This document shows, one piece after another, positions 18,805 through 31,667 of a stretch of 64,000 nucleotides of DNA; the first letter of the stretch is position 1, and every line of letters begins with the position of its first letter. The DNA comes from Thiorhodovibrio litoralis (GTDB lineage: Bacteria > Pseudomonadota > Gammaproteobacteria > Chromatiales > Chromatiaceae). The notes below the pieces were generated by a model. That model had not been told where the DNA came from. It did no database searches and saw only the letters and a list, made by a program, of their open reading frames with translations. A program made the position numbers and the translations under genes. Where the stretch lies: positions 744,001-808,000 of the forward strand of contig NZ_CP121473.1 in the NCBI RefSeq assembly GCF_033954455.1. Reading direction: 5' to 3'.

Positions 18805-19995
18805 TCAGCTGTCGAGATCGGTCAGAATGTTGCGCGCGACGCTGCGTTGGTCGGCATTGCCCTCTTCCAGCACGCGATAGAGCAGATGGCGCGCGGCGGC
18901 TGTATTGCCTTCGGTGCGGCGCTGGTTGGCTTGCTCGAGCCAGGCAGCGGCGGTGGCGGGCGTAACCCTTGAGGCGCTCGAACGCGCGGGGCTGTCCTTC
19001 AGTAAGCCAAGCTCTTCGGCCTCAATAGCGTCGAGCTCGGCCTCCATTTCATCCTCCGTGAGCGGGCGGAAGCGCTCGGGGTCATTGATATCGCCGTCAT
19101 CGAGCTCCGCGCCATACTCGCCGCCAGCGGCTCCGGGTGTGGCGGGCGCCTGTGGCAGCTGGGGTGGGCCGCCTGAGTGTGGCGGCGGGTCATCCTCGCC
19201 TGATGTGTCGTCTGCTGCCTGCGCGCGTGCCTCGGCGCCTTTCTGGAAGAAGCGGGAGAACAGGATGCCCGCCTCAAACAGCAGCCACATCGGGATGGCG
19301 AGCAGGGTTTGGGAGACGACATCCGGCGGCGTGAGCAGCATGCCGGCGATAAAGACACCGACGATGACATAGGGGCGTTTCTGCCCCAGCGCAGCAGGCG
19401 TGGTGATGCCGGCAGCGACCAGCAAAATGGTGGCGATGGGGATCTCGAAGGCGACGCCGAAGGCGAAGAACAGTTTAAGGATAAATTCCAGGTAGAAGGC
19501 GATATCCGGCATCTGCTGGACGCCTTCTGGGGTGACCGAAGTGAAGAAGCCGAAAACCAGCGGAAAGACGACAAAGTATGCAAACACCATGCCGAGATAA
19601 AAGAGCACGATGCTGGAGGCGAGCAGCGGCACGGCCAGGCGCTTCTCGTGCCGGTAGAGTCCGGGGGCGATGAAGGCCCACAGCTGATAGAGGATGTAGG
19701 GCATGGCGATGAACATCGCCACCACCAGCGAGAGCTTGAAGGGGGTCAGGAAGGGAGATGCCACTTGGGTGGCGATCATGGTCGCGCCTTCCGGCAGTTG
19801 GGCGCGAATGGGCTTGGCGGCCCAGGTGTAGATGGTGTTCGCGAACGGAAACAGCCCGATAAAGACGATCCCAATAGCCGCGACCATGCGCAGCAGGCGA
19901 TCACGCAGCTCGATCAGATGGTCGATAAAGGGTTGTTCACTCCCGCCGTCATCGGCGCCGATCGGCGGCTTCGGTTGGTGCGCACTCGCACTCAT
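18805..19995 (-). CDS. tatC: Sec-independent translocase TatC with a C-terminal extension
   Basis: The first ~255 residues are a normal TatC: the N-terminal [14 protein letters not shown] motif that binds twin-arginine signals, six membrane segments, and the conserved periplasmic F-x-P and Glu-containing loops. Instead of ending near 258 aa it continues to 396 aa. The extra part is acidic and Pro/Gly-rich (residues ~260-340), ending in a helical block ([20 protein letters not shown]...) that resembles the short C-terminal helical repeat of FimV. TatC is the receptor of the Tat pathway for folded, often cofactor-bearing proteins. Its start overlaps the tatB stop by 4 nt. Confidence 0.94.
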   Translation of the reverse strand: MSASAHQPKPPIGADDGGSEQPFIDHLIELRDRLLRMVAAIGIVFIGLFPFANTIYTWAAKPIRAQLPEGATMIATQVASPFLTPFKLSLVVAMFIAMPYILYQLWAFIAPGLYRHEKRLAVPLLASSIVLFYLGMVFAYFVVFPLVFGFFTSVTPEGVQQMPDIAFYLEFILKLFFAFGVAFEIPIATILLVAAGITTPAALGQKRPYVIVGVFIAGMLLTPPDVVSQTLLAIPMWLLFEAGILFSRFFQKGAEARAQAADDTSGEDDPPPHSGGPPQLPQAPATPGAAGGEYGAELDDGDINDPERFRPLTEDEMEAELDAIEAEELGLLKDSPARSSASRVTPATAAAWLEQANQRRTEGNTAAARHLLYRVLEEGNADQRSVARNILTDLDS

Positions 19996-20405
19996 GCACG
20001 CGGTTCTCGCTCGGGTGAGGCCTTGTCTACTCCAGGCGCGGCGCCGTCTTGACTGAGCGCAGGGCCGTTTTGGTCAGTCACGGGGCTGTCTTGCTTAGCG
20101 GCATTGCCGCTCTGTCTGGACGCGGATTGCCCTAACCGCGCCGATTTCGACGTGGTCCTGGGGTCGAAATGCTCCTCGAGAATTTCATCAAGAGGCTTGC
20201 GCTCGTTTTGGTGGCGCAGAATCTCGCGCAGCTCTTCTGCTTTGATTTCGCGATCGATTTCGTCCTTTACCGACAGCAATGCGCGACGCCCGCGCCCAAC
20301 CCAGCGTCCGGCTGTGCGCGCCAGGCGCGGCAGCCTCTCTGGCCCCACGACCAGCAGGGCCACGACGGCAATCACTACCAGTTCAAGCGCGCCGATGTCG
20401 AACAT
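19992..20405 (-). CDS. tatB: Sec-independent translocase TatB
   Basis: A 137-aa TatB: short periplasmic N-terminus MFDIGALEL, one membrane helix, the hinge [10 protein letters not shown], then an amphipathic helix and a charged cytoplasmic tail. With TatC it forms the receptor complex for twin-arginine precursors. It is placed between tatA (17-nt gap) and tatC (overlap). The tail after about residue 85 is Ser/Asn/Gln-rich and probably disordered. Confidence 0.95.
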   Translation of the reverse strand: MFDIGALELVVIAVVALLVVGPERLPRLARTAGRWVGRGRRALLSVKDEIDREIKAEELREILRHQNERKPLDEILEEHFDPRTTSKSARLGQSASRQSGNAAKQDSPVTDQNGPALSQDGAAPGVDKASPEREPRA

Positions 20406-20422
20406 GCTGCGGGTATCTCGGG

Positions 20423-20695
20423 TTAGCCGTTAGATTTTGCGGTCTTGGCCTTGTCTGGTTCCGGCGTGGCGGTAGCCCCTTCGGTCTCGGCCCCATCGGC
20501 TTTGGCTGACAGCTGCGCCTTGGCTTTCTCGTCTTCGTCATCCGAGCGCTCGCCGTCAGTCATGGCCGAACGGAAGCCCTTCACCGCGCCGCCAAGGTCG
20601 GAGCCCAGGTTTTTGAGTTTCTTGGTGCCGAAAAGCAAGAGCACGATCACTAAAATGATGAGCAGTTGCCAGATACTGATGCCACCCATTCCCAT
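20423..20695 (-). CDS. tatA: Sec-independent translocase TatA
   Basis: A 90-aa Tat[25 protein letters not shown] gives the single membrane helix and the FGxKKL hinge, followed by the amphipathic helix [16 protein letters not shown] and an acidic tail. It oligomerises to form the Tat translocation site. The start at 20695 has GGGAGG upstream; a second ATG two codons later is also possible. It is first in tatABC, downstream of hisE with a 156-nt gap that could hold its own promoter. Confidence 0.95.
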   Translation of the reverse strand: MGMGGISIWQLLIILVIVLLLFGTKKLKNLGSDLGGAVKGFRSAMTDGERSDDEDEKAKAQLSAKADGAETEGATATPEPDKAKTAKSNG

Positions 20696-20851
20696 AGAAT
20701 CCTCCCATGTGCCCGTGCATGTCCCAGGCATTGGATGCCAGGGAAAGGCGAGCTTGTGTCTGTGTGATAAAAGCAGCGATAGAAGCAGCCGCGAATCATA
20801 CCGCAACCGCGCGGACCGATGCAGTCAGAAGAGCCAGTTTTGCTAACCCGC

Positions 20852-21178
20852 TCAGGCCCCCGGCTTGCGTGCGGCCTTCTCGGCCAGACCTGAGAGCCCG
20901 AAACGCCGGTCGAGTTCGCCTAGCACGGCGCTCGGGTGCAGGCCCTGATCGGCCAGCAGTACCAGAGTGTGAAACCAGAGGTCCGCCACCTCGGCGACCA
21001 GGTGATCGGGATCGCCATCCTTGGCGGCCATGACGGTCTCGGTGGCTTCCTCGCCGATTTTTTTCAAAATTGCATCCAGGCCCTTGGCATAGAGCTTTGC
21101 GACATAGGAGGACTCCGGCGCGGCCTGCTTGCGCCCCTCAAGGACCTCGGCCAAGCGTTCAAGAATGTTGTCGCTCAT
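20852..21178 (-). CDS. hisE: Phosphoribosyl-ATP pyrophosphatase HisE
   Basis: A 108-aa MazG-fold enzyme that hydrolyses phosphoribosyl-ATP to phosphoribosyl-AMP, step 2 of histidine synthesis. The metal-binding [12 protein letters not shown] and [13 protein letters not shown] motifs are intact. The ATG at 21178 has AAGGAG upstream. It follows hisA by 16 nt. In related genomes hisF and hisI usually lie between hisA and hisE; here they are absent from the spot. Confidence 0.95.
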   Translation of the reverse strand: MSDNILERLAEVLEGRKQAAPESSYVAKLYAKGLDAILKKIGEEATETVMAAKDGDPDHLVAEVADLWFHTLVLLADQGLHPSAVLGELDRRFGLSGLAEKAARKPGA

Positions 21179-21194
21179 GATGGCTTGTCGCTCC

Positions 21195-21983
21195 TTAGCG
21201 TGACGCGGCGCTGGCGGCGAGGCTGGCGGCGCTGCTGGCGTTGATGCTGTCGGCGAGGCGCTGCCCGGCGGCGAAATCAAGAGTGCCCTCATAGATAGCC
21301 CGCCCGGTAATGGCGCCGTTGATGCCGCCTTTGGTGAGCTGGGCGGCGATTTCTGCCAGGGCGCGCACATCCTCGACCGATGTGATGCCGCCGGAGGCGA
21401 TCACCGGCACATCGATGGCCTCGGCCAGACGGCGGGTGGCCTCAATGTTGGGGCCGGTCAGCATGCCGTCGCGGCCGATATCGGTGTAGATCACCGCACC
21501 GATGCCGTCGGATGCAAACCGCTTGGCCAGGTCTTCGACGCGATGCTCGGTGGTTTCGGCCCAGCCGCGGATGGCGACTTGTCCATCCTTGGCATCCAGT
21601 CCGACTAGAATATGACCTGGGAACGCTTTGCACGCGCGAGCGACGAAGTCGGGCTCGATCACGGCTTGGGTGCCGATGATGCAGTAGCGCACGCCTGCGT
21701 TAAGGTAAGCGCCAATGGTGTCGAGGTCGCGGATGCCGCCGCCAACCTGAATCGGCAGCTGCGGATACTGGGTTGCAATGGCGCGGATCGCCTCGCCATT
21801 GACCGGGGTGCCGGCAAATGCGCCATTGAGGTCGACCAGATGCAATCGACGCGCGCCAGCATTCAACCAGCGGCCGGCCATCTCGACCGGATTGTCGGAA
21901 AAGCGGGTCTCATCCTCCATGCGCCCCTGGCGCAGACGCACGCAACAGCCGTCTTTCAGGTCGATGGCGGGGATCAGAAGCAT
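21195..21983 (-). CDS. hisA: ProFAR isomerase HisA
   Basis: TIM-barrel enzyme that isomerises ProFAR to PRFAR (histidine step 4). The N-terminal [17 protein letters not shown] carries the first catalytic Asp, [12 protein letters not shown] the second acidic residue, and GGIRD and ASGGI are phosphate-binding loops. At 262 aa it is slightly longer than the usual ~245 because of an Ala/Ser-rich C-terminal tail. The ATG at 21983 matches the family start; longer readings upstream would overlap noncoding sequence. hisE follows at 16 nt. Confidence 0.96.
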   Translation of the reverse strand: MLLIPAIDLKDGCCVRLRQGRMEDETRFSDNPVEMAGRWLNAGARRLHLVDLNGAFAGTPVNGEAIRAIATQYPQLPIQVGGGIRDLDTIGAYLNAGVRYCIIGTQAVIEPDFVARACKAFPGHILVGLDAKDGQVAIRGWAETTEHRVEDLAKRFASDGIGAVIYTDIGRDGMLTGPNIEATRRLAEAIDVPVIASGGITSVEDVRALAEIAAQLTKGGINGAITGRAIYEGTLDFAAGQRLADSINASSAASLAASAASR

Positions 21984-22045
21984 GGCTCGGAGGCTCCCAG
22001 GATGTGATCTTGGAGTGGTAATGGGGTTAATGGCGATGGCCGCGG

Positions 22046-22549
22046 TTAGCGCTGATAGCGCGCGATCGGGTCGGCAGGCTGGCCGAGCGCATAGGAGCGA
22101 CCGGAATCCACCAGTGCGCGCTTGGTCAAGGCTGTCCGCCCGATCAGCATGCGAAAGCGCATGGTATCGCGGTTGGTGAGTGTCAGCTCGATCGGCCACG
22201 AGTCTGGGCCAAGCTGCAGCCGGGTGGCAATGACAAAGCGCTGCTCGCGATGGCCGCCAGAATCCGACACCTGGCGCTGGTCGAGCACGGGGGCGCGGCA
22301 GTTCACGGCGACATCCAGACGCCCCTGTAGCGGATGCACGGCAAAGCGCGCCCAGACGCGGCCGTCGGCATCGGTCTCAGTATCCAGGTCGAAGGCGTGC
22401 AAGGCCGAGGTGCGCGCGCCCGTATCCAGCTTGGCTTTGATTAGCGGGAGCCCGAGTTCGGGCAGTCCGGCCCATTCGCGCCAGCCGAGCACCTTCAGAT
22501 GAGAGCTGGATGACTGGCTTAATGGAAGGCTGGAGGGAAGGTCAGGCAT
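22046..22549 (-). CDS. PF05618 retropepsin-like putative protease
   Basis: A 167-aa protein of the family called ATP-dependent zinc protease or RimK-associated protein (PF05618). The key block is [13 protein letters not shown], a retropepsin-like D-T-G motif, followed by MLIGRTAL. Genes of this family are often adjacent to rimK-like ATP-grasp ligases and AstE-like peptidases. Both partners occur in this window but 17-18 kb away. Proteolytic activity is assumed from the motif only. The ATG at 22549 leaves a 62-nt gap to hisA. Confidence 0.83.
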   Translation of the reverse strand: MPDLPSSLPLSQSSSSHLKVLGWREWAGLPELGLPLIKAKLDTGARTSALHAFDLDTETDADGRVWARFAVHPLQGRLDVAVNCRAPVLDQRQVSDSGGHREQRFVIATRLQLGPDSWPIELTLTNRDTMRFRMLIGRTALTKRALVDSGRSYALGQPADPIARYQR

Positions 22550-22703
22550 GGCGGTATTGTACGATTTTAGTCCCCATGATATCCGCTGGCTTGCTGTTGC
22601 CGGTCGGGTGTCGCCGGAGCATGGACCTGCGCTTGCGATGCAGATCGCGCTTGCTGCCAGGATACCGATCAGGTAAATGGTTGGGGCAAAATAAGGTGCG
22701 GGC

Positions 22704-22794
22704 AAAAAAAAAGCCCCGTTTGGGGCCTTTGCAGTCGACGCGCTTGCCGACTGCCAAGCGCTAAGCCATCGACTGGAAGCCGATGGCTTAGCGC
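22704..22794 (-). terminator. Tandem stem-loops ending the puc operon
   Basis: Read on the minus strand after pucA2, a perfect 14-bp hairpin (22758-22771 with 22781-22794, 9-nt loop) comes 17 nt after the stop codon. It is followed by a GCCCC-AAAC-GGGGC hairpin (22713-22726) with nine T residues (22712-22704), a typical intrinsic terminator. The first hairpin may protect the mRNA 3' end. Confidence 0.88.
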
Positions 22795-22811
22795 CAACTG
22801 AATGCCGCGTC

Positions 22812-22982
22812 TTAGTTGACGAACAGCATGCCAGCAGGAGCGATCGCGAACACTGCAGCGTGAACTGCGATGCCCAGGACCAGCAGAGAGAAGAACATCG
22901 GCATCAGCCAAGTAGAAGGATTAACGACCATCCAGATTTTCCAGTCGTCTTGGGGGTTTTGGGGCTTAGCGATTTCGGCCAT
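22812..22982 (-). CDS. pucA2: LH2-type light-harvesting alpha subunit, copy 2
   Basis: A 56-aa antenna polypeptide. The N-terminal [17 protein letters not shown] is close to the alpha chain of Phaeospirillum molischianum LH2, including the Asp just before the aromatic residue that there ligates B800. One membrane helix follows with the BChl a ligand His in GIAVHAAVF. After the His there is no Trp or Tyr, the residues that usually hydrogen-bond B850 acetyl groups. It ends at MLFVN with no tail. The product spans the intracytoplasmic membrane and pairs with a beta subunit. It is the last gene of pucB1A1B2A2. Confidence 0.95.
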   Translation of the reverse strand: MAEIAKPQNPQDDWKIWMVVNPSTWLMPMFFSLLVLGIAVHAAVFAIAPAGMLFVN

Positions 22983-23035
22983 GATAAAGGTCCTCTAAAT
23001 CGGAATTAGGTGTAGGTTTCGGGTAGCAGGTTCGC

Positions 23036-23161
23036 TTAGAACCAGGGCTTGCCGCCGATGACCAGAATGTGAGCAACAGCTGCCAGACCGACGAAAGCGG
23101 TGTAGGTGACCTTGAACTGCTCGTGGAACTCTTTTGCTTGATCAGGGGTAAGACCAGACAT
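23036..23161 (-). CDS. pucB2: LH2-type light-harvesting beta subunit, copy 2
   Basis: A 41-aa beta antenna chain: TPDQAKEFHEQFKVTYTAFVGLA precedes the helix, the BChl ligand His is in AAVAHILV, and it ends GGKPWF with Trp at His+9 as in other beta chains. It differs from copy 1 by a shorter N-terminus and Lys instead of Gln before PWF. GAGGC lies upstream of the ATG. It is 53 nt from pucA2. A 7-bp hairpin (23194-23200 with 23209-23215) lies between pucA1 and this gene. Confidence 0.95.
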   Translation of the reverse strand: MSGLTPDQAKEFHEQFKVTYTAFVGLAAVAHILVIGGKPWF

Positions 23162-23280
23162 TTTGAAGCCTCCTAAATGAGGTTGTAGTGAATACCGAAC
23201 AAGTAGTAGTTCGGTTGAGGAACTCTGTTTAGATCAGCGTTAGCTAGATCAAAATCTGCTAGATCAGAATCAACCAGTGC

Positions 23281-23529
23281 TTATTGTGCAGCTGGAGCAG
23301 CTTCTGCAGCAGGAGCTGGGGCAGCAGCCGCAGGAGCAGCAGCAACCGGAGCTTCATCATTCACGAACAGCATGCCAGCTGGCGCAATGCTGAATACAGC
23401 GGCGTGAACAGCGATACCAAGCACCAGCAGTGACAGCATCATCGGCATCAGCCAGGTCGAAGGATTAACGACCAGCCAGATGCGATAGTCTTGCTCAGCG
23501 GGCTTGTAGTTTAGTACGTCTTGGAACAT
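23281..23529 (-). CDS. pucA1: LH2-type light-harvesting alpha subunit with Ala/Pro-rich tail, copy 1
   Basis: An 82-aa alpha antenna chain. The N-terminal [19 protein letters not shown] and the helix with GIAVHAAVF match copy 2, including the putative B800 Asp and the BChl ligand His. After MLFVND it continues for about 24 residues consisting almost only of Ala and Pro with two Glu and a final Gln. As in copy 2, no Trp or Tyr follows the His. The start has AAGGAG upstream. The 156-nt gap to pucB1 contains a weak stem (ctttatc with gataaag). Confidence 0.94.
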   Translation of the reverse strand: MFQDVLNYKPAEQDYRIWLVVNPSTWLMPMMLSLLVLGIAVHAAVFSIAPAGMLFVNDEAPVAAAPAAAAPAPAAEAAPAAQ

Positions 23530-23685
23530 GTGTGATCTCCTTTTAAACCGAACAGTCTCGACGCGATCCGAATTATTTTGATGGGCTTTTGGGTGACTTT
23601 ACACCAGGGCGATCTTTATCAGTAATGATCTCGATCAGATAAAGGCACCATCAAGAGCGGATCAGTTGCGTGCAAACTCGGGTTA

Positions 23686-23829
23686 TTAGAACCAGGGCTG
23701 ACCGCCGATAACCAGGATGTGAGCAACTGCGGCCAGACCGACAAATGCGGTGTAGGTGACCTTGAACTGCTCATGGAATTCTTTTGCTTGATCAGGCGTC
23801 AAGCCAGATACGCTCTTGGACTCTGCCAT
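23686..23829 (-). CDS. pucB1: LH2-type light-harvesting beta subunit, copy 1
   Basis: A 47-aa beta antenna chain, first gene of the puc operon. From SGLTPDQ onward it matches copy 2 except for Gln in place of Lys near the end; the first six residues (MAESKS) are extra. The central His in AAVAHILV binds BChl a. The upstream 200-nt leader runs to a promoter with two TGT-N12-ACA motifs at 24034-24077. Confidence 0.95.
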   Translation of the reverse strand: MAESKSVSGLTPDQAKEFHEQFKVTYTAFVGLAAVAHILVIGGQPWF

Positions 23830-24033
23830 TTTTTAGACTCTCCCGTTAGGGGTTGAAGACTTTAGCCGCGCGTCTTGCGGCTGAATTCACCGCGACATGT
23901 CCGCAAGGCGGGTGTCGTGATGAGCGCTTTGCCCAGCGGTGCCGGAGGCGAAAGCCGGTCGGAAGAGACCTGTTGGCAAATGCCTGGTGGCGAAACTGGG
24001 CGATTAATCCCTTAACCCTGCTCGATCCATGGG

Positions 24034-24077
24034 TGTCAGTTTAGCCTGACAGAGATAAATGTCAACACTGATGTACA
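24034..24077 (-). promoter_or_regulatory. puc promoter with two PpsR/CrtJ-type sites
   Basis: Two palindromic TGT-N12-ACA motifs lie at 24034-24051 (tgtcagtttagcctgaca) and 24060-24077 (tgtcaacactgatgtaca), 8 bp apart. On the minus strand a sigma70-like promoter overlaps both: TTGACA (24065-24060) is the end of one site and TAAACT (24043-24038) lies inside the other, with 16-bp spacing. TGT-N12-ACA is the known target of PpsR/CrtJ, the aerobic/light repressor of photosynthesis genes. Occupancy would cover both promoter elements. The leader to pucB1 is about 200 nt. An A/T run just upstream could act as an UP element. Confidence 0.82.
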
Positions 24078-24740
24078 GTTTTTTTTTCGCGCACCGGCTT
24101 TTTTTTGGTGAGGTAACCTAATGCAGATTGCCTGCGTGTTTTAAGCCTTTGAAAGAAAAGATAAAAGAGGTGAGGATGGGGTGGTCGGCCGACTCCGGGT
24201 TTGCCAGCCCAGGCCTGTTGCCAAGCCGTTTGGAAGGCCTTGCTGCGTGCGGATGGCGGACATCTTTTTGTTTTGTTATCGCGGCACCTAGATGATCTGG
24301 TCCCCGGGGAAGGGCTGATCAAAGGCGAGCGCCGGGTGGGGTGTCAACTTTGCTTAACGTAAAGAAATATTGACATACCGGCGGTATCCGACTAGATTTT
24401 GTAACATTAGTGCGAGGACTCTTGACTGGAGTATTGCGTCCAGAAAGAGGGTGGCGTTTGGTCCATGCTGCGGCGATGACCTGCATCAAGGCAGACAATA
24501 TAATAGGTTTCGGATCTGGCGTTTGTGCGCAGGGCGGTGCGGGCTTAAGATGACAGCCCTTTCGTAGGCATGGCTCTCTGCCCAAGGGTGGTTTGCTAAG
24601 GGCTGGAAGGGGGCTACTCTGTTAAGGGGGCGCTCTTCGCCAAGGTCAAGCTTCGGCCTCGACTCACTGAGCGTCGGGGCAGGGTGCTGTGTCAGATCTG
24701 CCGTTGCGCGGCGAGCAAGCGAGATCGATAACATATAGAA
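24078..24740 (+). promoter_or_regulatory. bchH upstream region with a sigma70-like promoter
   Basis: The 660 nt between the puc promoter and bchH hold no supportable gene. A good promoter match faces bchH: TTGACA at 24370-24375, 17-bp spacing, TAGATT at 24393-24398. It is about 340 nt from the bchH start, so the leader would be long. No TGT-N12-ACA motif was found next to it. Short open frames on both strands here have no family resemblance. Confidence 0.5.
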
Positions 24741-29500
<4,760 letters not shown>

Positions 29501-30211
29501 GTGACCAATCCGTCTTATCAGCAACGCCGCGGCCAGATCGAGACCTATTTCGACCGCACCGCCGCCGAAGCATGGAAACGGCTGACCTCGGACGGCCCGC
29601 TCGGGCGCATTCGCGAGACGGTGCGTCAGGGCCGTGAGCTGATGCGCCAGACGCTGCTCGACTGGATGCCGCAGGATCTTTCCGGCTGCCGGCTGCTTGA
29701 TGCCGGTTGCGGAACTGGTCTGCTAAGTATCGCCGCAGCCCGTCGCGGAGCAGATGTTGTTGCGGTGGACTTGTCCGCAACCCTGGTTGACCTGGCACGT
29801 GAGAGGGTTCCGCCGGATCTTGGTGATGCAAGCAACGGCTCGGTCGATTTTTCGGTCGGCGACATGCTTGATGCCAGCCGTGGTGAGTTTGATTACATCG
29901 TAGCGATGGACTCCCTGATCCATTACGAGCCCGAGGATGCACTGGCTCTGATCCGTGGTTTTGCAGCTCAGGCGCGCCGCGGGGTAATCTTTACCTTTGC
30001 GCCGCGCACGCCAGCACTGGCGCTGATGCATGCAGTCGGGCAGTTCTTCCCGCGCGGGGATCGCTCTCCAGCCATTGTGCCCATCCCCGAGAAACGCCTG
30101 CATGCGCTGATCGCGGCGGATGATGCGCTGAAGGGCTGGCGTATCGGGCGCAGTGAGCGCATTATTCGTGGTTTCTACACGTCTCAAGGGCTAGAGCTGA
30201 TTCCCGCATGA
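29501..30211 (+). CDS. bchM: Mg-protoporphyrin IX O-methyltransferase BchM
   Basis: A 236-aa SAM-dependent methyltransferase acting right after Mg-chelatase to make Mg-protoporphyrin IX monomethyl ester. It has the class I motif LLDAGCGTGLLS and the family-typical QIETYFDRTAAEAW N-terminus and MDSLIHYEPED segment. It begins with GTG immediately after the bchL stop and overlaps lhaA by 4 nt, so bchH-bchL-bchM-lhaA is one tight operon. Confidence 0.96.
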   Translation: MTNPSYQQRRGQIETYFDRTAAEAWKRLTSDGPLGRIRETVRQGRELMRQTLLDWMPQDLSGCRLLDAGCGTGLLSIAAARRGADVVAVDLSATLVDLARERVPPDLGDASNGSVDFSVGDMLDASRGEFDYIVAMDSLIHYEPEDALALIRGFAAQARRGVIFTFAPRTPALALMHAVGQFFPRGDRSPAIVPIPEKRLHALIAADDALKGWRIGRSERIIRGFYTSQGLELIPA

Positions 30212-31641
30212 TGCTTGCCTACCGCCAACTCGCGCAACGCTGGCTGCGGATCGCGCCCAAGTATCTGCCCTTCGCCGATGTGGCGACACGGGAGTTGCCG
30301 CTCAGCCGTTTGCTGCGGCTGTCGCTGTTTCAGGTCTCGGTGGGCATGGCCGTGGTGCTGCTTAATGGCACCTTGAACCGCGTTATGGTCGTCGAGTTGG
30401 GCGTGTCGACCTGGTTGGTGGCGCTGATGGTCTCGTTGCCGCTGGTGTTCGCGCCGCTGCGTGCGCTGATTGGCTTCCGTTCCGACCATCACCGCTCCGC
30501 GCTTGGCTGGCGGCGGGTGCCCTATATTTGGTTCGGTACCCTGCTGCAGTTTGGCGGCTTCGCGATCATGCCGTTTGCTCTGCTGTTGCTCTCGGGCATG
30601 GGCACAGGGGAAGCACCGCCCTATGCTGGGGAACTGGGCGCCGCCATCGCCTTCCTGCTGGTCGGTGCTGGGCTGCACACCACGCAGACCGCTGGTTTGG
30701 CACTTGCCACCGATCTCGCACCCGAGGAAGCGCGCCCGCGTGTGGTCGCCTTGCTGTATGTCACCCTGCTGGTTGGTATGTTCGGCAGTGCGCTCATCTT
30801 TGGCGCCCTGCTGGCCGATTTCAGTAGCAAACAGCTGATTCAGGTCATTCAAGGCGCTGCGGCTGCCACCATGGTGCTGAATCTGATTGCACTGTGGAAG
30901 CAGGAGGCACGCGATCCGAGCCGCAACCGAGGGGCAACGCGTCCATCCTTCAAGACAGCCTGGGCGGAGTTCATTCGCGGCGGGCGGGCGAGTCGCCTGC
31001 TGGTGGCGGTCGGGCTCGGCACCGCCGGCTTCGGTATGCAGGATATTCTGCTTGAGCCCTACGGCGGTCAGATTCTGCATCTCTCGGTCAGTGCCACCAC
31101 GGTACTGACGGCCATTCTGGCGGCGGGAACCTTATTCGCCTTTGGGCTTGCCGCCCGCCTTCTCGGGCGCGGCTATGACCCTTACCGGCTCAGCGGCTAT
31201 GGTGCGGTGGTTGGCATCATGGCGTTCGTGACGGTGATATTGTCCGCGCCGCTCGGCTCGGTACTTATTTTTCGCGCCGGTACGGCGCTAATCGGATTCG
31301 GCGGCGGGTTGTTTGCCGTCGGAACTTTGACCGCGGCCATGAGCATGTCGCGCAACGGTCAAAGCGGACTGGCACTGGGGGCCTGGGGAGCGGTGCAGGC
31401 GACCGCGCTCGGGCTGGCGATCGCGCTCGGCGGAGCATTGCGCGATTTCTTCTCCCGGCTGGCGGTCGAAGGTGCGCTCGGTCCCGCGTTAACTGGCCCG
31501 AGTGTCGGCTATGCATTCGTCTACCATCTCGAGATTGTCCTGCTTTTCGCAACCCTGATCGCCGTCGGCCCACTCGCGCAGCGCGCGAGCACTGGTCAAG
31601 CGCGATCTTCCTCAAAGCTTGGCCTGGCCGAGCTTCCTTAA
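30208..31641 (+). CDS. lhaA: LhaA/PucC-family light-harvesting assembly protein
   Basis: A 477-aa major-facilitator-like membrane protein with about 12 hydrophobic segments, of the BCD/PucC family. LhaA helps insert or deliver BChl to the LH1 antenna. Recognisable blocks are LSLFQVSVGMAVVLLNGTLNRVMVVELGV and IGFRSDHHRSALGWRRVPYIW. The ATG overlaps the bchM stop (two tandem ATG codons are possible). Its position directly before puhA is the conserved bchM-lhaA-puhA order of purple bacteria, favouring LhaA over PucC. Confidence 0.94.
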   Translation: MMLAYRQLAQRWLRIAPKYLPFADVATRELPLSRLLRLSLFQVSVGMAVVLLNGTLNRVMVVELGVSTWLVALMVSLPLVFAPLRALIGFRSDHHRSALGWRRVPYIWFGTLLQFGGFAIMPFALLLLSGMGTGEAPPYAGELGAAIAFLLVGAGLHTTQTAGLALATDLAPEEARPRVVALLYVTLLVGMFGSALIFGALLADFSSKQLIQVIQGAAAATMVLNLIALWKQEARDPSRNRGATRPSFKTAWAEFIRGGRASRLLVAVGLGTAGFGMQDILLEPYGGQILHLSVSATTVLTAILAAGTLFAFGLAARLLGRGYDPYRLSGYGAVVGIMAFVTVILSAPLGSVLIFRAGTALIGFGGGLFAVGTLTAAMSMSRNGQSGLALGAWGAVQATALGLAIALGGALRDFFSRLAVEGALGPALTGPSVGYAFVYHLEIVLLFATLIAVGPLAQRASTGQARSSSKLGLAELP

Positions 31642-31667
31642 GTCAAACCGCACACGGAGGAATTCCG

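Noticed and set aside
18373-18972. A 199-codon plus-strand frame antisense to the tatC 3' end
   Set aside because: Overlaps the tatC extension on the opposite strand, has no ribosome-binding site and no recognisable motif; the tatC frame continues clearly through this region.
24062-24585. Two minus-strand frames in the bchH upstream region
   Set aside because: They overlap the puc promoter motifs or a good forward promoter and encode basic, Pro-rich sequences with no family match.
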